A stretch of 55,832 nucleotides of DNA, from the NCBI GenBank assembly GCA_018699935.1, contig JABISF010000046.1, positions 1-55,832 on the forward strand, in the 5' to 3' direction. The notes beneath the pieces were generated by a model. The model had not been told where the DNA came from. It ran no database searches and worked only from the letters and a program-made list of their open reading frames with translations. Below are positions 44,689-53,620 of the stretch, piece by piece. Source of the stretch: Flavobacteriaceae bacterium. Its GTDB lineage: Bacteria; Bacteroidota; Bacteroidia; Flavobacteriales; Flavobacteriaceae. Both the position numbers and the translations under genes were made by a program. Positions within the stretch are counted from its first letter, which is position 1. The number at the start of each line of letters is the position of its first letter.

Positions 44689-45720
44689 TTATTTTGTTTT
44701 TTTTAGGCTATAGGATTGTAGATAAAAATCAATAATGGGAGGAAAAGGGCCGTATTTGTGCTGTGTTGGCGAAAAAGTATCCGCCCAGGGTCCATAAGGT
44801 GTTGAAACCGGTTTTAACTTTTTATCAGGATAATCGGCTTCGGTGTTTTGTTTGTGTGGTCGTTCAAAACTGTTGATGTAGCCCGCAACGTGAAAGGCTT
44901 CCTCATCGGTGAGTTTGGGGGCTTGCCAAGTGGCTTGTCCAAAAGGCATATTATTTTTGATAAAAGCTGCTGCCGTGATGACCCGATGCATGCCTGCTCC
45001 ATCGTTATAGGAATCCGCACCCCATAAAGGCGGATATTCATAGCCTTGGTTAGGATCGGAGCGAAGCACCCCTTGCCCCTCCACTCCGTGGCAAAGGGTA
45101 CATTCTTTGGTGTAGATGGACTTCCCTTTTTCCAAATCTACAGCCACAGTGGGGATTGTGATGGCGGGATATCCTTTAAATGTTTTGATTTCTTTGGGGA
45201 AAACCGATTCCAGCCAATCCATATATGCAATTATGGCTTTCATTTGAGGAGCATCTTCGGCTAATTTCTTTCCATTCATACTGCGTTCCATACAGCCGTT
45301 GATTCGGTCTTCTAGCGTTCCAATGGCGTTCGCTCTTCCTCCAAATTGTGGAAATCGATCTACGATGTGTACCCAAGAGGCTGAACCCGGCAGTGCTCCA
45401 CCGTTTAAATGACAATTGGTACAAGATAAGTTATTACCCGAAAAACGATCCGCTTCTTGACTTGCCAAAGGCCCCATTTCTTGGGAGGTTTGACTAACGA
45501 ATAAAAACCCTTTCTTTACGAGAGGAGACACATCCGGAGACTCCTTGAGGATGGTTTCGGGCAGCCATTCATTCAGGACTGTAGCGGGTTCATCCACCAC
45601 AACAAAGGTGGGCGTTTTCGTTTTATGGAGATACAATAAAAGAGGGATTAAAAGGAGTATGCCGGTAAATGCTCCTAATAGTAGGATGAGTCTACGCACC
45701 AAGCTTCCAAATTCCTCCAT
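44689..45720 (-). CDS. Diheme cytochrome c, TsdA-like thiosulfate dehydrogenase
   Basis: A 343-residue exported or membrane-anchored diheme cytochrome c. An N-terminal hydrophobic helix (about 10-31) is followed by two heme motifs, CTNCH at 100-104 and CTLCH at 207-211. Between them is INGCMERSMNG at about 140-150; in TsdA the corresponding cysteine (here Cys143) is the unusual axial heme ligand, and this motif is diagnostic. KNNMPFG at about 256-262 supplies the probable Met ligand for heme 2. TsdA joins two thiosulfates to tetrathionate or reverses it. The gene lies in the rhodanese/PDO/DsrE block, which supports a thiosulfate role. Confidence 0.8.
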   Translation of the reverse strand: MEEFGSLVRRLILLLGAFTGILLLIPLLLYLHKTKTPTFVVVDEPATVLNEWLPETILKESPDVSPLVKKGFLFVSQTSQEMGPLASQEADRFSGNNLSCTNCHLNGGALPGSASWVHIVDRFPQFGGRANAIGTLEDRINGCMERSMNGKKLAEDAPQMKAIIAYMDWLESVFPKEIKTFKGYPAITIPTVAVDLEKGKSIYTKECTLCHGVEGQGVLRSDPNQGYEYPPLWGADSYNDGAGMHRVITAAAFIKNNMPFGQATWQAPKLTDEEAFHVAGYINSFERPHKQNTEADYPDKKLKPVSTPYGPWADTFSPTQHKYGPFPPIIDFYLQSYSLKKTK

Positions 45721-45887
45721 TTAGTATTTATGTAAAACCTTTATTAAAATAGTATTTAAATATATCATAAAATGAAACGCTATAAAATAATTACAATGCA
45801 GAATTTCATTCAATTCCCTTTCTTAAAAGAACTTCTTTTGTAATTTAGACAAATTATCAAATTTCTCGAATTACTAATTTCCTTTCA

Positions 45888-46415
45888 ATGAAAATTCACC
45901 TTTCGCTCCTACTTCTCCTTTTCACTTGTGTTTTTCTGAATGCCCAAGTCTGGGAAACTCCTGCAGTAGCTGGGTACGGAAAAATTAAAAACTTCAAAGA
46001 GGCTGCTGTTCAACCCGATCCCTCATTGCATTATAAACTGTTGTTCGACATCACCAGTACTTCTGAAAAAGAAGGCGTGAACAAGGGCTTGTGGAAAGTC
46101 GCTCGAACCCTAAACATGTTGGCGATAACGTCCATTCCCAAAGAGCAAATTCATGTTGTGGTTGCCGTTCACGGTCCTGCAACCTATGTCGTTCTCAACG
46201 AAGAAAAACATCAAGAAAAATTTGAAAAAGCAAATCCTAATATTCCGTTGTTAAAATCGCTTAAAGAACAAGGAGTCACTGTTTATGTTTGTGGACAAGC
46301 CACAGCGGAACTCAAAATCCCGGAGGAAAATATGCATCCCTATGTAACGACTGCCTTTTCCGCTTTAAGTGTCCTGTCCAACTATCTATTGAATGGTTAT
46401 ACCCTAATTCCTTAA
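45888..46415 (+). CDS. Exported DsrE-family protein
   Basis: A 175-residue protein with a signal peptide (MKIHLSLLLLLFTCVFLNAQ). The mature part has the DsrE/DsrF-like alpha/beta fold: YKLLFDITS at about 49-57, KGLWKVARTLNML at about 66-78, VVVAVHGPAT at about 90-99 and TVYVCGQATAE at about 131-141 with Cys135, the position at which DsrE-type proteins carry persulfide sulfur. It is divergent from the TsdA-like gene across 167 bases containing a weak box, TAATTTAG, at 45841-45848. Probably a periplasmic sulfur carrier. Confidence 0.85.
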   Translation: MKIHLSLLLLLFTCVFLNAQVWETPAVAGYGKIKNFKEAAVQPDPSLHYKLLFDITSTSEKEGVNKGLWKVARTLNMLAITSIPKEQIHVVVAVHGPATYVVLNEEKHQEKFEKANPNIPLLKSLKEQGVTVYVCGQATAELKIPEENMHPYVTTAFSALSVLSNYLLNGYTLIP

Positions 46416-46431
46416 AATAAATAAAAATCCC

Positions 46432-46674
46432 ATGAAAAATAATAATTTCTTATCCCTTGGTCTACTACTGTGCTGTTTACTCACTGTTATGTGTACTCGA
46501 AAAACGGAAGTCGAAGAAGAAGACCTCTGTATTGATCCAGAAAAGATTAATCTTGAAGCTCCTTGCTATCTTATTTATGCTCCGGTCTGTGGCTGTGATG
46601 CAAAAACCTATTCTAATGACTGTGTCGCGGAAACGAACGGCGTCTTAAATTGGACCGAAGGGGAATGTCCTTAA
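46432..46674 (+). CDS. Kazal-type serine protease inhibitor lipoprotein
   Basis: An 80-residue protein. Residues 1-21 form a hydrophobic signal ending in a lipobox-like LTVMC, so it is probably lipid-anchored at Cys21. The C-terminal half is a Kazal domain: CYLIYAPVCGCDAKTYSNDC at about 45-64, with a closing cysteine in WTEGECP. Kazal domains block serine proteases. Placement on the cell surface would fit protection against host or competitor proteases. It follows the DsrE gene by 16 bases, so it is probably cotranscribed, although the functional link is unclear. Confidence 0.82.
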   Translation: MKNNNFLSLGLLLCCLLTVMCTRKTEVEEEDLCIDPEKINLEAPCYLIYAPVCGCDAKTYSNDCVAETNGVLNWTEGECP

Positions 46675-46688
46675 TAAATTAAAAATAT

Positions 46689-46784
46689 ATGGAATGGTAT
46701 CTTAAAAACAGATGGTGGGTTTGGACCATCACTGGAATTTACTTGGCGTATCGCATTATAACAAGTATATATTACGCGACATAA
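46689..46784 (+). CDS. Possible 31-residue membrane peptide
   Basis: An ATG-to-TAA frame, MEWYLKNRWWVWTITGIYLA and onward, giving one hydrophobic aromatic helix with a basic N-terminal end. It starts 14 bases after the Kazal gene on the same strand. It is too short for database-free recognition. Tryptophan- and tyrosine-rich single-helix peptides of this type are plausible membrane peptides, but the frame could be chance. Moderate to low confidence. Confidence 0.35.
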   Translation: MEWYLKNRWWVWTITGIYLAYRIITSIYYAT

Positions 46785-46811
46785 ACAAAAAAGAATTTCT
46801 TGGTGATGGAA

Positions 46812-47405
46812 TTATAGTGGCGTCACTAGTAAATTTCTCCAACGGACTTTAATGCCGCCACCATCATGGATTTGCAAGGCAATCGATCCTTTTCCTTGTC
46901 CAATTTTTTCATCCTCTAAATGAATCATTTCGGTGCCGTTTAACCACGTTGTAACGGAATTTCCCACCACTCGAATCCGCATGGCATTCCATTCGCCCAT
47001 GCGCAGGGCTTTGTCTTTTTCAGCCTCGGGCTTGATCAACCACCCTCTGCCATAGGATTCATAAACCCCGCCACTGTCATGCCCCGGAGGAGCTACTTCC
47101 ACCTGCCAACCGGAAATTTTGGTTCCTTCTATGGTCGACCGGAAAAACACTCCACTATTTCCATTGGCTTCTTGTTTAAATTCAACATACAATTCAAAAT
47201 CATCGTAAAAGGCAGCTGTTGCCAAATAGCCATACGCCTTGTCAGGACCACTTTCGCAGATCAACAAGCCCTCTTCGACATACCATTTTTCAGTGCCATA
47301 AACAGTCCAACCTTCTAGATTCTCTCCATTGAAAAGCGAGGTTTGTTGCGCATTTGATAAAAAGCTCCCTAAAAGCAAAACGGATAAATAAACGATGGAT
47401 TTCAT
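46812..47405 (-). CDS. Exported DUF1080 (3-keto-disaccharide hydrolase-like) protein
   Basis: A 197-residue protein with a signal peptide (MKSIVYLSVLLLGSFLSNAQ) and a DUF1080 concanavalin-like jelly-roll domain. Hallmarks are SLFNGENLEGWTVYGTEKWY at about 23-42, GNSGVFFRSTIEGTKISGWQ at about 81-100 and the closing GSIALQIHDGGGIKVRWRNLLV. Members are periplasmic or outer-membrane sugar-binding or 3-keto-glycoside-cleaving proteins. It is transcribed alone, divergent from the acylase gene by 87 bases, with TATCTTTC as a near -7 box. Confidence 0.87.
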   Translation of the reverse strand: MKSIVYLSVLLLGSFLSNAQQTSLFNGENLEGWTVYGTEKWYVEEGLLICESGPDKAYGYLATAAFYDDFELYVEFKQEANGNSGVFFRSTIEGTKISGWQVEVAPPGHDSGGVYESYGRGWLIKPEAEKDKALRMGEWNAMRIRVVGNSVTTWLNGTEMIHLEDEKIGQGKGSIALQIHDGGGIKVRWRNLLVTPL

Positions 47406-47492
47406 AATTGTAAATTTGATTAGGAAAGATAAACAATTTCATTAGAATTCAATTTCTCTTGTTTCAAACTTTAATATCTTAGTGAAAAAAGA

Positions 47493-49556
47493 ATGAAAAA
47501 GACTTTTTATAGACTGCTCGTAGTGCTCTTTCCCTCCCTATTACTCGCTCAGATTGACCCACAATCTGTTGAAATAGTTCGAGATGCCTATGGCGTTCCA
47601 CATATTTATGCCCCTACCGATGCTGGGGTTGCCTACGGTTTGGCATGGGCGCATGCCGAAGACGATTTTAAAACCATACAACTGGGCTATCTGGCAGGAA
47701 ATAATCTTTTGTCCAACCACCTGAAAAACAAAGGCTTGGCTGCCGATTTTTTGGCGCAATTTATTGGTTCAAAAGAATTGGTGGATAAAAAATATGACAG
47801 CGACATCAGTCCCGCCTATAAGAAAATTGTGGAAGCCTATGCCCAAGGATTGAACCGCTACGCTGCCACTCATCCGGAAGAAGTGCTTTCTTCATCGCTT
47901 TTTCCAATAGATCCCAAAGCCATGTTGCGCTATGCGCAATTGCAATTGTTTATTTCCTCCAAAGGTGACCAATGGGTGCAACGCATTGTAAAGGATCAAT
48001 TGAAATTTCAGTTTCCTGCCATCGAGGAAGTCCCGAAAGGTTCCAATACTTTTGGTTTTAACAGTCAAAAAACAAAAGATGGAAGCACCTACCTCGCCAT
48101 CAATACACATCAACCCCTAGACGGCCCCGTCTCTTGGTACGAAGTGCATTTGTGCAGTGAGGAAGGCACCAATATCTTGGGAGCCCTTTTTGCGGGCAGT
48201 CCAAATATTTTAATCGGTGCTAATGAGAATTTAGCCTGGACGCACACTGTCAATCAACCCGACAAAACGGATGTATTTGCTTTGGAAATGCACCCCAAAA
48301 ATCCTTTGCAATATCGTGTTGATGAGCAGTATTACACCCTAGAAAAGAAAAAGGCAAACCTAAAACTGCATTTATTGGGAATCCCGATTAATATTAAAAA
48401 GACCTACTATCAAAGTATTTATGGACCTACCCTAAAAAACAAATCGGGTTATTTTGCTGTCCGTACCCCTGCGCTTTTTGAAATTCGAGCTTTGGAACAA
48501 TGGTGGCGAATGAACAAAGCAAGAAATTTCACTGAGTTTTATCGTGCCTTGGAAATGAAAGCGCTCCCCGGTTATAACATTGGCTATGCCGATCGGAATG
48601 ATACTATTTTTTATATTTCTAACGGATTAATCCCTAAACGAAAAACGGGTTATGATTGGGAACACGTGGTTCCGGGCAACACCCGAGAAACGCTCTGGGA
48701 AACTACCTACGATATCGACGAATTGCCACAAGTCATTCAACCCAAATCTGGATATTTTTACAATGCCAATCACACCCCATTTCGTTCCTCGGCAGCTAGT
48801 GACAATCCCGATTCCAAAAAGTTTTCGAAAGACATGGGCTTTGAAACCTACGACAACAACCGTTCTACACGAATCAAAACGCGTATTGAACACTATGAAA
48901 AGGTAGATTATGCGGATTTTAAATCCATTAAGTACGATCATGAATACCCAAGACCCTACGCATTTAACTGGATGAATATAAATCATTTAGATGCTTTAAA
49001 TTCATCGGATTATCCGGACATTCAACAGCTGATTGAACGACTACAAGCTTGGGATCGAAAAGCGGAAGCCAGCTCCCTTGGAGCCGGAACTTTTGCCATA
49101 CTCTACGATCAATTGCGTCCTGATTTTAGGAATCTCCCTGAACCGAAAATATTTCCTCCTACCACTCTTGTCAAAGCAGTCCGAGCATCCCAAGCATATA
49201 TGTTGAAACATTTTAACACCTTAGAGGTAACCTTAGGAGATTATCAAAAATTAGTGCGAGGAAAAAAAGAGCTCCCCATTTTTGGGCTTCCCGATGTGGT
49301 TACAGCCATGGCTGCTCGACCCTACAAAGACGGGAAAGTAAAAGTAGTGAGCGGAGAATCCTATATTGAATTGGTGCGCTTTACGCCCCAAGGCCCTGAA
49401 ATAGAATCAGTGATTTCCTATGGTAGTTCGGATCATCCCGAGTCTCCCCATTACAATGATCAAATGGAGCTGTATGCGCAATTCAAAACCAAAAAAATGA
49501 ATTTGGACAAGGCTACTGTTTACGCCCAAGCAAAACGGATATATCACCCCAAATAA
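47493..49556 (+). CDS. Penicillin-acylase-family Ntn hydrolase
   Basis: A 687-residue exported N-terminal-nucleophile hydrolase of the penicillin amidase / AHL acylase superfamily. A signal peptide (about 1-20, ending LLLAQ) precedes the alpha-chain part with IVRDAYGVPHIYA at about 28-40. Autocleavage should expose Ser184 in PKGSNTFGFNS, followed by the beta-chain start and GANENLAWTHTV near 242-253. The usual post-serine residues GSNxW/F fit. Substrates in the family include N-acyl amino acids, penicillins and acyl-homoserine lactones; which one is cleaved here is unknown. Confidence 0.9.
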   Translation: MKKTFYRLLVVLFPSLLLAQIDPQSVEIVRDAYGVPHIYAPTDAGVAYGLAWAHAEDDFKTIQLGYLAGNNLLSNHLKNKGLAADFLAQFIGSKELVDKKYDSDISPAYKKIVEAYAQGLNRYAATHPEEVLSSSLFPIDPKAMLRYAQLQLFISSKGDQWVQRIVKDQLKFQFPAIEEVPKGSNTFGFNSQKTKDGSTYLAINTHQPLDGPVSWYEVHLCSEEGTNILGALFAGSPNILIGANENLAWTHTVNQPDKTDVFALEMHPKNPLQYRVDEQYYTLEKKKANLKLHLLGIPINIKKTYYQSIYGPTLKNKSGYFAVRTPALFEIRALEQWWRMNKARNFTEFYRALEMKALPGYNIGYADRNDTIFYISNGLIPKRKTGYDWEHVVPGNTRETLWETTYDIDELPQVIQPKSGYFYNANHTPFRSSAASDNPDSKKFSKDMGFETYDNNRSTRIKTRIEHYEKVDYADFKSIKYDHEYPRPYAFNWMNINHLDALNSSDYPDIQQLIERLQAWDRKAEASSLGAGTFAILYDQLRPDFRNLPEPKIFPPTTLVKAVRASQAYMLKHFNTLEVTLGDYQKLVRGKKELPIFGLPDVVTAMAARPYKDGKVKVVSGESYIELVRFTPQGPEIESVISYGSSDHPESPHYNDQMELYAQFKTKKMNLDKATVYAQAKRIYHPK

Positions 49557-49567
49557 AAGGGTTTGTT

Positions 49568-50698
49568 TTAAGAATTTATCTTTGCCAAAGCACGTTCATA
49601 TACTTTTTCGTACTGATGGATCACTTTGTATAAATCAAATTTTCGAGCCTGCTCAAAGGCCTGCTGCTTAAATTTTTGATGTTTCTCGGGGTCTAATAAC
49701 AATGCAATGGCTTTGTTGGACATGGCTTCTATGTCTCCAATTTTTAAAATATAACCGGAATAACCATCCAAATTGACTTCGGAAATTCCTCCGGCATCGG
49801 AAGAAATAACTGGAACTTTGTGTACCATCGCCTCCAGTGCCACCAAACCAAAACTCTCTTGCTCCGAGGTTAATAAAAAGAGATCGGAATAACACAGTAT
49901 CTCATCAATTTGATTGCTTTTTCCCAAGAATACCACATTGTCTAATTGGTGTTTTTCACAATACTCCATGGCTTTAGAGCATTCAGGTCCCTCACCCACC
50001 ATCAGCAGTTTACAAGGGATTTTTTCCTTAACCTTTTCGTAGATTGCAATCACATCCATAATCCGCTTTAAGGGTCGGAAATTACTTATATGCGTTAATA
50101 TTTTTTCATCTGTTTTTGCCAAAAGAGACCGTTCACAGGGCGTTGGGACACCTTCGTATTTTGAAATATCGATAAAATTAGGAATCACTTCAATTTCGTT
50201 TTTTATATCAAAAAGTGCTAAAGTATCTTTTTTTAGACTTTGAGAAACAGCCGTCACACAGTCGGAATTATTGATGCTGAACGTGACTGCCGACTTGTAA
50301 AAGGGATGACTACCTACCAACGTAATATCTGTTCCGTGTAACGTGGTTACTATGGGAATGTAAATGCCTTGATCTTCGAGCATTTTCTTTGCCATATAGG
50401 CGGCATAAGCATGAGGAATTGCATAGTGAACGTGCAATAAATCGATTTTAAATTTTTTAATCACATCGACCAAACGGCTGGAAAGTGCCAATTCATAGGG
50501 CTGATATTGAAACAAATCATATTCAGGAACATTGACCTCGTGAAATTGCAAATGTACACCCAGAGCTTCCAAACGTACCGGCTGTCGATAGGTAACAAAG
50601 TGGACTTGATGACCTCTTTTGGACAATTCCATACCTAATTCGGTGGCAACAACCCCTGAACCACCAAAAGTGGGATAACAAACTACAGCTATATTCAT
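49568..50698 (-). CDS. bshA: N-acetyl-alpha-D-glucosaminyl L-malate synthase (bacillithiol biosynthesis)
   Basis: A 376-residue GT-B glycosyltransferase of family GT4 that joins UDP-GlcNAc and L-malate, the first step of bacillithiol synthesis. The N-terminal start MNIAVVCYPTFGGSGVVATELG is highly characteristic of BshA, with HGTDITLVGSHPFYKSAV at about 125-142 and the late SEQESFGLVALEAMVHKVPV at about 277-296 as the nucleotide-sugar site. No bshB/bshC is adjacent. It follows the GH3 fusion gene on the same strand by nine bases. Its presence argues that bacillithiol is a main thiol in this organism. Confidence 0.94.
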   Translation of the reverse strand: MNIAVVCYPTFGGSGVVATELGMELSKRGHQVHFVTYRQPVRLEALGVHLQFHEVNVPEYDLFQYQPYELALSSRLVDVIKKFKIDLLHVHYAIPHAYAAYMAKKMLEDQGIYIPIVTTLHGTDITLVGSHPFYKSAVTFSINNSDCVTAVSQSLKKDTLALFDIKNEIEVIPNFIDISKYEGVPTPCERSLLAKTDEKILTHISNFRPLKRIMDVIAIYEKVKEKIPCKLLMVGEGPECSKAMEYCEKHQLDNVVFLGKSNQIDEILCYSDLFLLTSEQESFGLVALEAMVHKVPVISSDAGGISEVNLDGYSGYILKIGDIEAMSNKAIALLLDPEKHQKFKQQAFEQARKFDLYKVIHQYEKVYERALAKINS

Positions 50699-50707
50699 CC
50701 AGTAAAT

Positions 50708-53620
50708 TTAATAGATTAAGGCTTCATAAACCAAGCCCTGCATACGTGTTCGAATATCATTCGATATAAATTTTTTGTTGTCCATACTCGGAAAGGTTCG
50801 ATTCGCCAGCAAAACAAAAACAATTTCTTTTTCGGGATCCGCCCACGCATAGGTGCCTGTAAAACCGAGATGTCCAAAACTTTTGGAACTCACACAATCA
50901 CAAGTGGAACCTTTGGTTCCTGCAAATTGCGGTTTGTCAAACCCCACCCCACGACGATTGTTTGAATCACAATAATAACAATGGTTAAAGAGGTCAATGG
51001 TCTCCGATTTCAATAGTTTTGTGTCTCCATACTGCCCGCCTTGTAGATACATTTGCATCATTTGGGCTACGGTTTTGGCATTGGCAAACAATCCGGCATG
51101 TCCCCCAACACCCCCTTGCATTGCTGCGCCCATGTCATGAACATAGCCCCGTAACGCTTGTTGTCTAAAATAACGATCGTCTTCACTGGGAACGATACTG
51201 TCCAATGGGATACGCTGATAGGGATTAAATCCGATATGATCCAAGCCTAAGGGATCAAAAACCCGCTGTTGAACGAGTGTTTCAAAAGGGGTTTTATACG
51301 TTTGCTCAAAATATAATTTAAGGATATAATAGGGTAAATCAGAATAACGATATGTTAACGTATCCAGTAATGGGCTATTTTGAATTTGTAAATTGATGGA
51401 GTCCTCAAAATCTGTTTTTAAAAACAAGTCCTTTGCCACAGGAATCGATTTGGAAGAAGAAGCTTTATAACTGTAATATTTTCGGTGGGGAAAAGCCTTG
51501 TCATCTAGGGTTTCTTCATAAAAGGGAATCCATGGGGTCAATTGGGCATAATGAGAAAGCATCTCTTTTATGGAAATCTTGGATTTATCACTTGCTTTCC
51601 ATTGAGGGAGTAAATCTCCAATGGTACTTTCTAAGTTTAGTTTGCCTTGATCCACCTCTTGCATGACCAGAGGAAGGGTGCCCAAAATTTTGGTTACCGA
51701 AGCCAAATCATACCATTGATGATTTTTAACCGGAATTTGCTTTTTGTAGGTCTGAAACCCAAAACTTTTTTGGTAAACAATTTTCCCCGATTTGGCAACC
51801 AACAACTGCATGCCGGGAGTCATCGCTCCGGCTATAGCTTCCTCAGCCAATGTTTCCAAAGCGTTTAGTTTTTCAGCATCAAAACCCTCCACTGCCGGAG
51901 AAAAAGCAGAACTGAGTACTTTTTTTTGCTCCAGCTGAATGCCGCTGCCCATTTTAAATTCCGCATTCACACTCACGGGCAAACTCCCCGAAAGGGTTCG
52001 CAATCCCACCAAAGCTTCGGCACTCAGGGCTTGTGCCAAGGCACTGTTTTGATAACTCAATAATATTGCTTCAATAGCAGCTGTGTTTTGTAATTTTCGC
52101 AATGCGTAGGGTTTCACAAATACATCTAAAATCACTTTCTTATGCTTTGCCAAAAGCTGTATCAATTTCAATTCGGCGGAGGAAAAGTCAGCAGCCTTCC
52201 AAGGGTTTGCATTCGACCGATGAAAACTGATGACCAAAGTGTCAAAAGCCGCTGTTTTTAACAACGCATTCGCAGCAGTGACTTCCTCAATAGAAACTGC
52301 TGGGAGCAGGGTTTTCAATCGTTTGGAAAAGGGGGCGCTATCATCGTCGCCCAAAGCAATATGTCCAATTTTTGAATGTGGAGAAAGAGGTAAAATACCT
52401 GCTTCATTTTTTAATAAGGTCAGTGCCTTCTCAAAAGCTTGGGCAATCAAAAGGGTGTCTTTAGACGTATTTAAATCTGCGTGTAAATGATCTAAAGCTA
52501 CGGGAGCATAATGATGTAAACCCACCTTGTATTTTGCCTTTAAAACTTTTTTTACAGAATGAGACAAGCGATCTTCTGAAACGATTCCTTTTTGATAAGC
52601 TTTTTTGATGGCAGCAATACCGGCAGGAATATTTTCAGAAATCAATAACATATCATGCCCCGCCAAAAAAGCAGTGAGGTCAATGTTTTGAGTACCGCTA
52701 AAAGTAGAAACCCCTTTCATATTGAGGGCATCCGTCACGATTAAACCTTTAAATTGGAGTTCGTCCTTCAATATCCCTTGGATAACATCTTTTGAAAGCG
52801 AACTGGGAATGCCTTCCTCAGCAAGTGATGGCACATTGAGATGGGCAACCATGACCGAAGATAAACCTTGTTTGATCAATTGTCGATAGGGATATAATTC
52901 TACTTCCCGAATCCGATCGGCAGAGAAATTGATTGTGGGCAGTGTTTTGTGGGAATCTTGGGCTGTGTCTCCATGTCCCGGAAAATGTTTTCCAGATGTT
53001 AAAATTCCCGCATCGTGATGCCCTTTCATTAAAGCTTCGGCTTGAAGGGAAACACGAGCCGGATCTTCTCCCAAGGAGCGATTTCCAATAATCGGATTTG
53101 CAGGATTCGTATTTAAATCCAGAACCGGACCAAAACTGTAATGAATCCCCAGTCGTTGCTCCTGTTCTCCCATTCGACGTCCAATTTTACGCAACAAAAG
53201 GGTGTCTAGTACCGCCCCTAATGTCATTTGCCAAGGAAAGTCTTGAATGGAGTCCAATCGCATGCCTCCACCCCACTCTGCATCCATGGCGATGAGTAAA
53301 GGTGTTTTGGAAGCGGCTTGAAAAGCATTCAGCCATTGACTTTGTACCACCGGCCCTCCCAAAGAAAAAATCAATCCTCCAATATCGTGTTTCTCGACCA
53401 AATCAAGGGTGGCTTTGAAATGACTGCTGTCTCTTTCGGTAAAAACCATGGGCATAAAAAGCTGCCCTATTTTTTGATCAAGATTTAGTTTATGATAAAG
53501 ACTGTCCACCCAAATATTTTGATCGGCTTGTGCTTCAGGAGCCACACTCAATGGATCCAATTGCTGGGCTTGCAGTCCCAGTGAAAGCGCAAAAACGAAA
53601 CTAAAAAAAAGTATTCTCAT
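50708..53620 (-). CDS. GH3 beta-N-acetylglucosaminidase fused to a serine hydrolase
   Basis: A 970-residue exported two-enzyme protein. Signal peptide about 1-19. The GH3 domain (about 40-370) has the NagZ-type KHFPGHGDTAQDSH at 211-224 and the nucleophile Asp297 in VTDALNM. A GH3 C-terminal-like region fills about 385-560. A class C beta-lactamase/penicillin-binding-like domain begins near 580 with SVTK at 641-644 as the catalytic Ser641-Lys644 pair, and a YSD-type motif follows. The combination suggests cleavage of peptidoglycan sugars together with peptide hydrolysis, in the periplasm. It overlaps the upstream small gene by four bases. Confidence 0.88.
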   Translation of the reverse strand: MRILFFSFVFALSLGLQAQQLDPLSVAPEAQADQNIWVDSLYHKLNLDQKIGQLFMPMVFTERDSSHFKATLDLVEKHDIGGLIFSLGGPVVQSQWLNAFQAASKTPLLIAMDAEWGGGMRLDSIQDFPWQMTLGAVLDTLLLRKIGRRMGEQEQRLGIHYSFGPVLDLNTNPANPIIGNRSLGEDPARVSLQAEALMKGHHDAGILTSGKHFPGHGDTAQDSHKTLPTINFSADRIREVELYPYRQLIKQGLSSVMVAHLNVPSLAEEGIPSSLSKDVIQGILKDELQFKGLIVTDALNMKGVSTFSGTQNIDLTAFLAGHDMLLISENIPAGIAAIKKAYQKGIVSEDRLSHSVKKVLKAKYKVGLHHYAPVALDHLHADLNTSKDTLLIAQAFEKALTLLKNEAGILPLSPHSKIGHIALGDDDSAPFSKRLKTLLPAVSIEEVTAANALLKTAAFDTLVISFHRSNANPWKAADFSSAELKLIQLLAKHKKVILDVFVKPYALRKLQNTAAIEAILLSYQNSALAQALSAEALVGLRTLSGSLPVSVNAEFKMGSGIQLEQKKVLSSAFSPAVEGFDAEKLNALETLAEEAIAGAMTPGMQLLVAKSGKIVYQKSFGFQTYKKQIPVKNHQWYDLASVTKILGTLPLVMQEVDQGKLNLESTIGDLLPQWKASDKSKISIKEMLSHYAQLTPWIPFYEETLDDKAFPHRKYYSYKASSSKSIPVAKDLFLKTDFEDSINLQIQNSPLLDTLTYRYSDLPYYILKLYFEQTYKTPFETLVQQRVFDPLGLDHIGFNPYQRIPLDSIVPSEDDRYFRQQALRGYVHDMGAAMQGGVGGHAGLFANAKTVAQMMQMYLQGGQYGDTKLLKSETIDLFNHCYYCDSNNRRGVGFDKPQFAGTKGSTCDCVSSKSFGHLGFTGTYAWADPEKEIVFVLLANRTFPSMDNKKFISNDIRTRMQGLVYEALIY

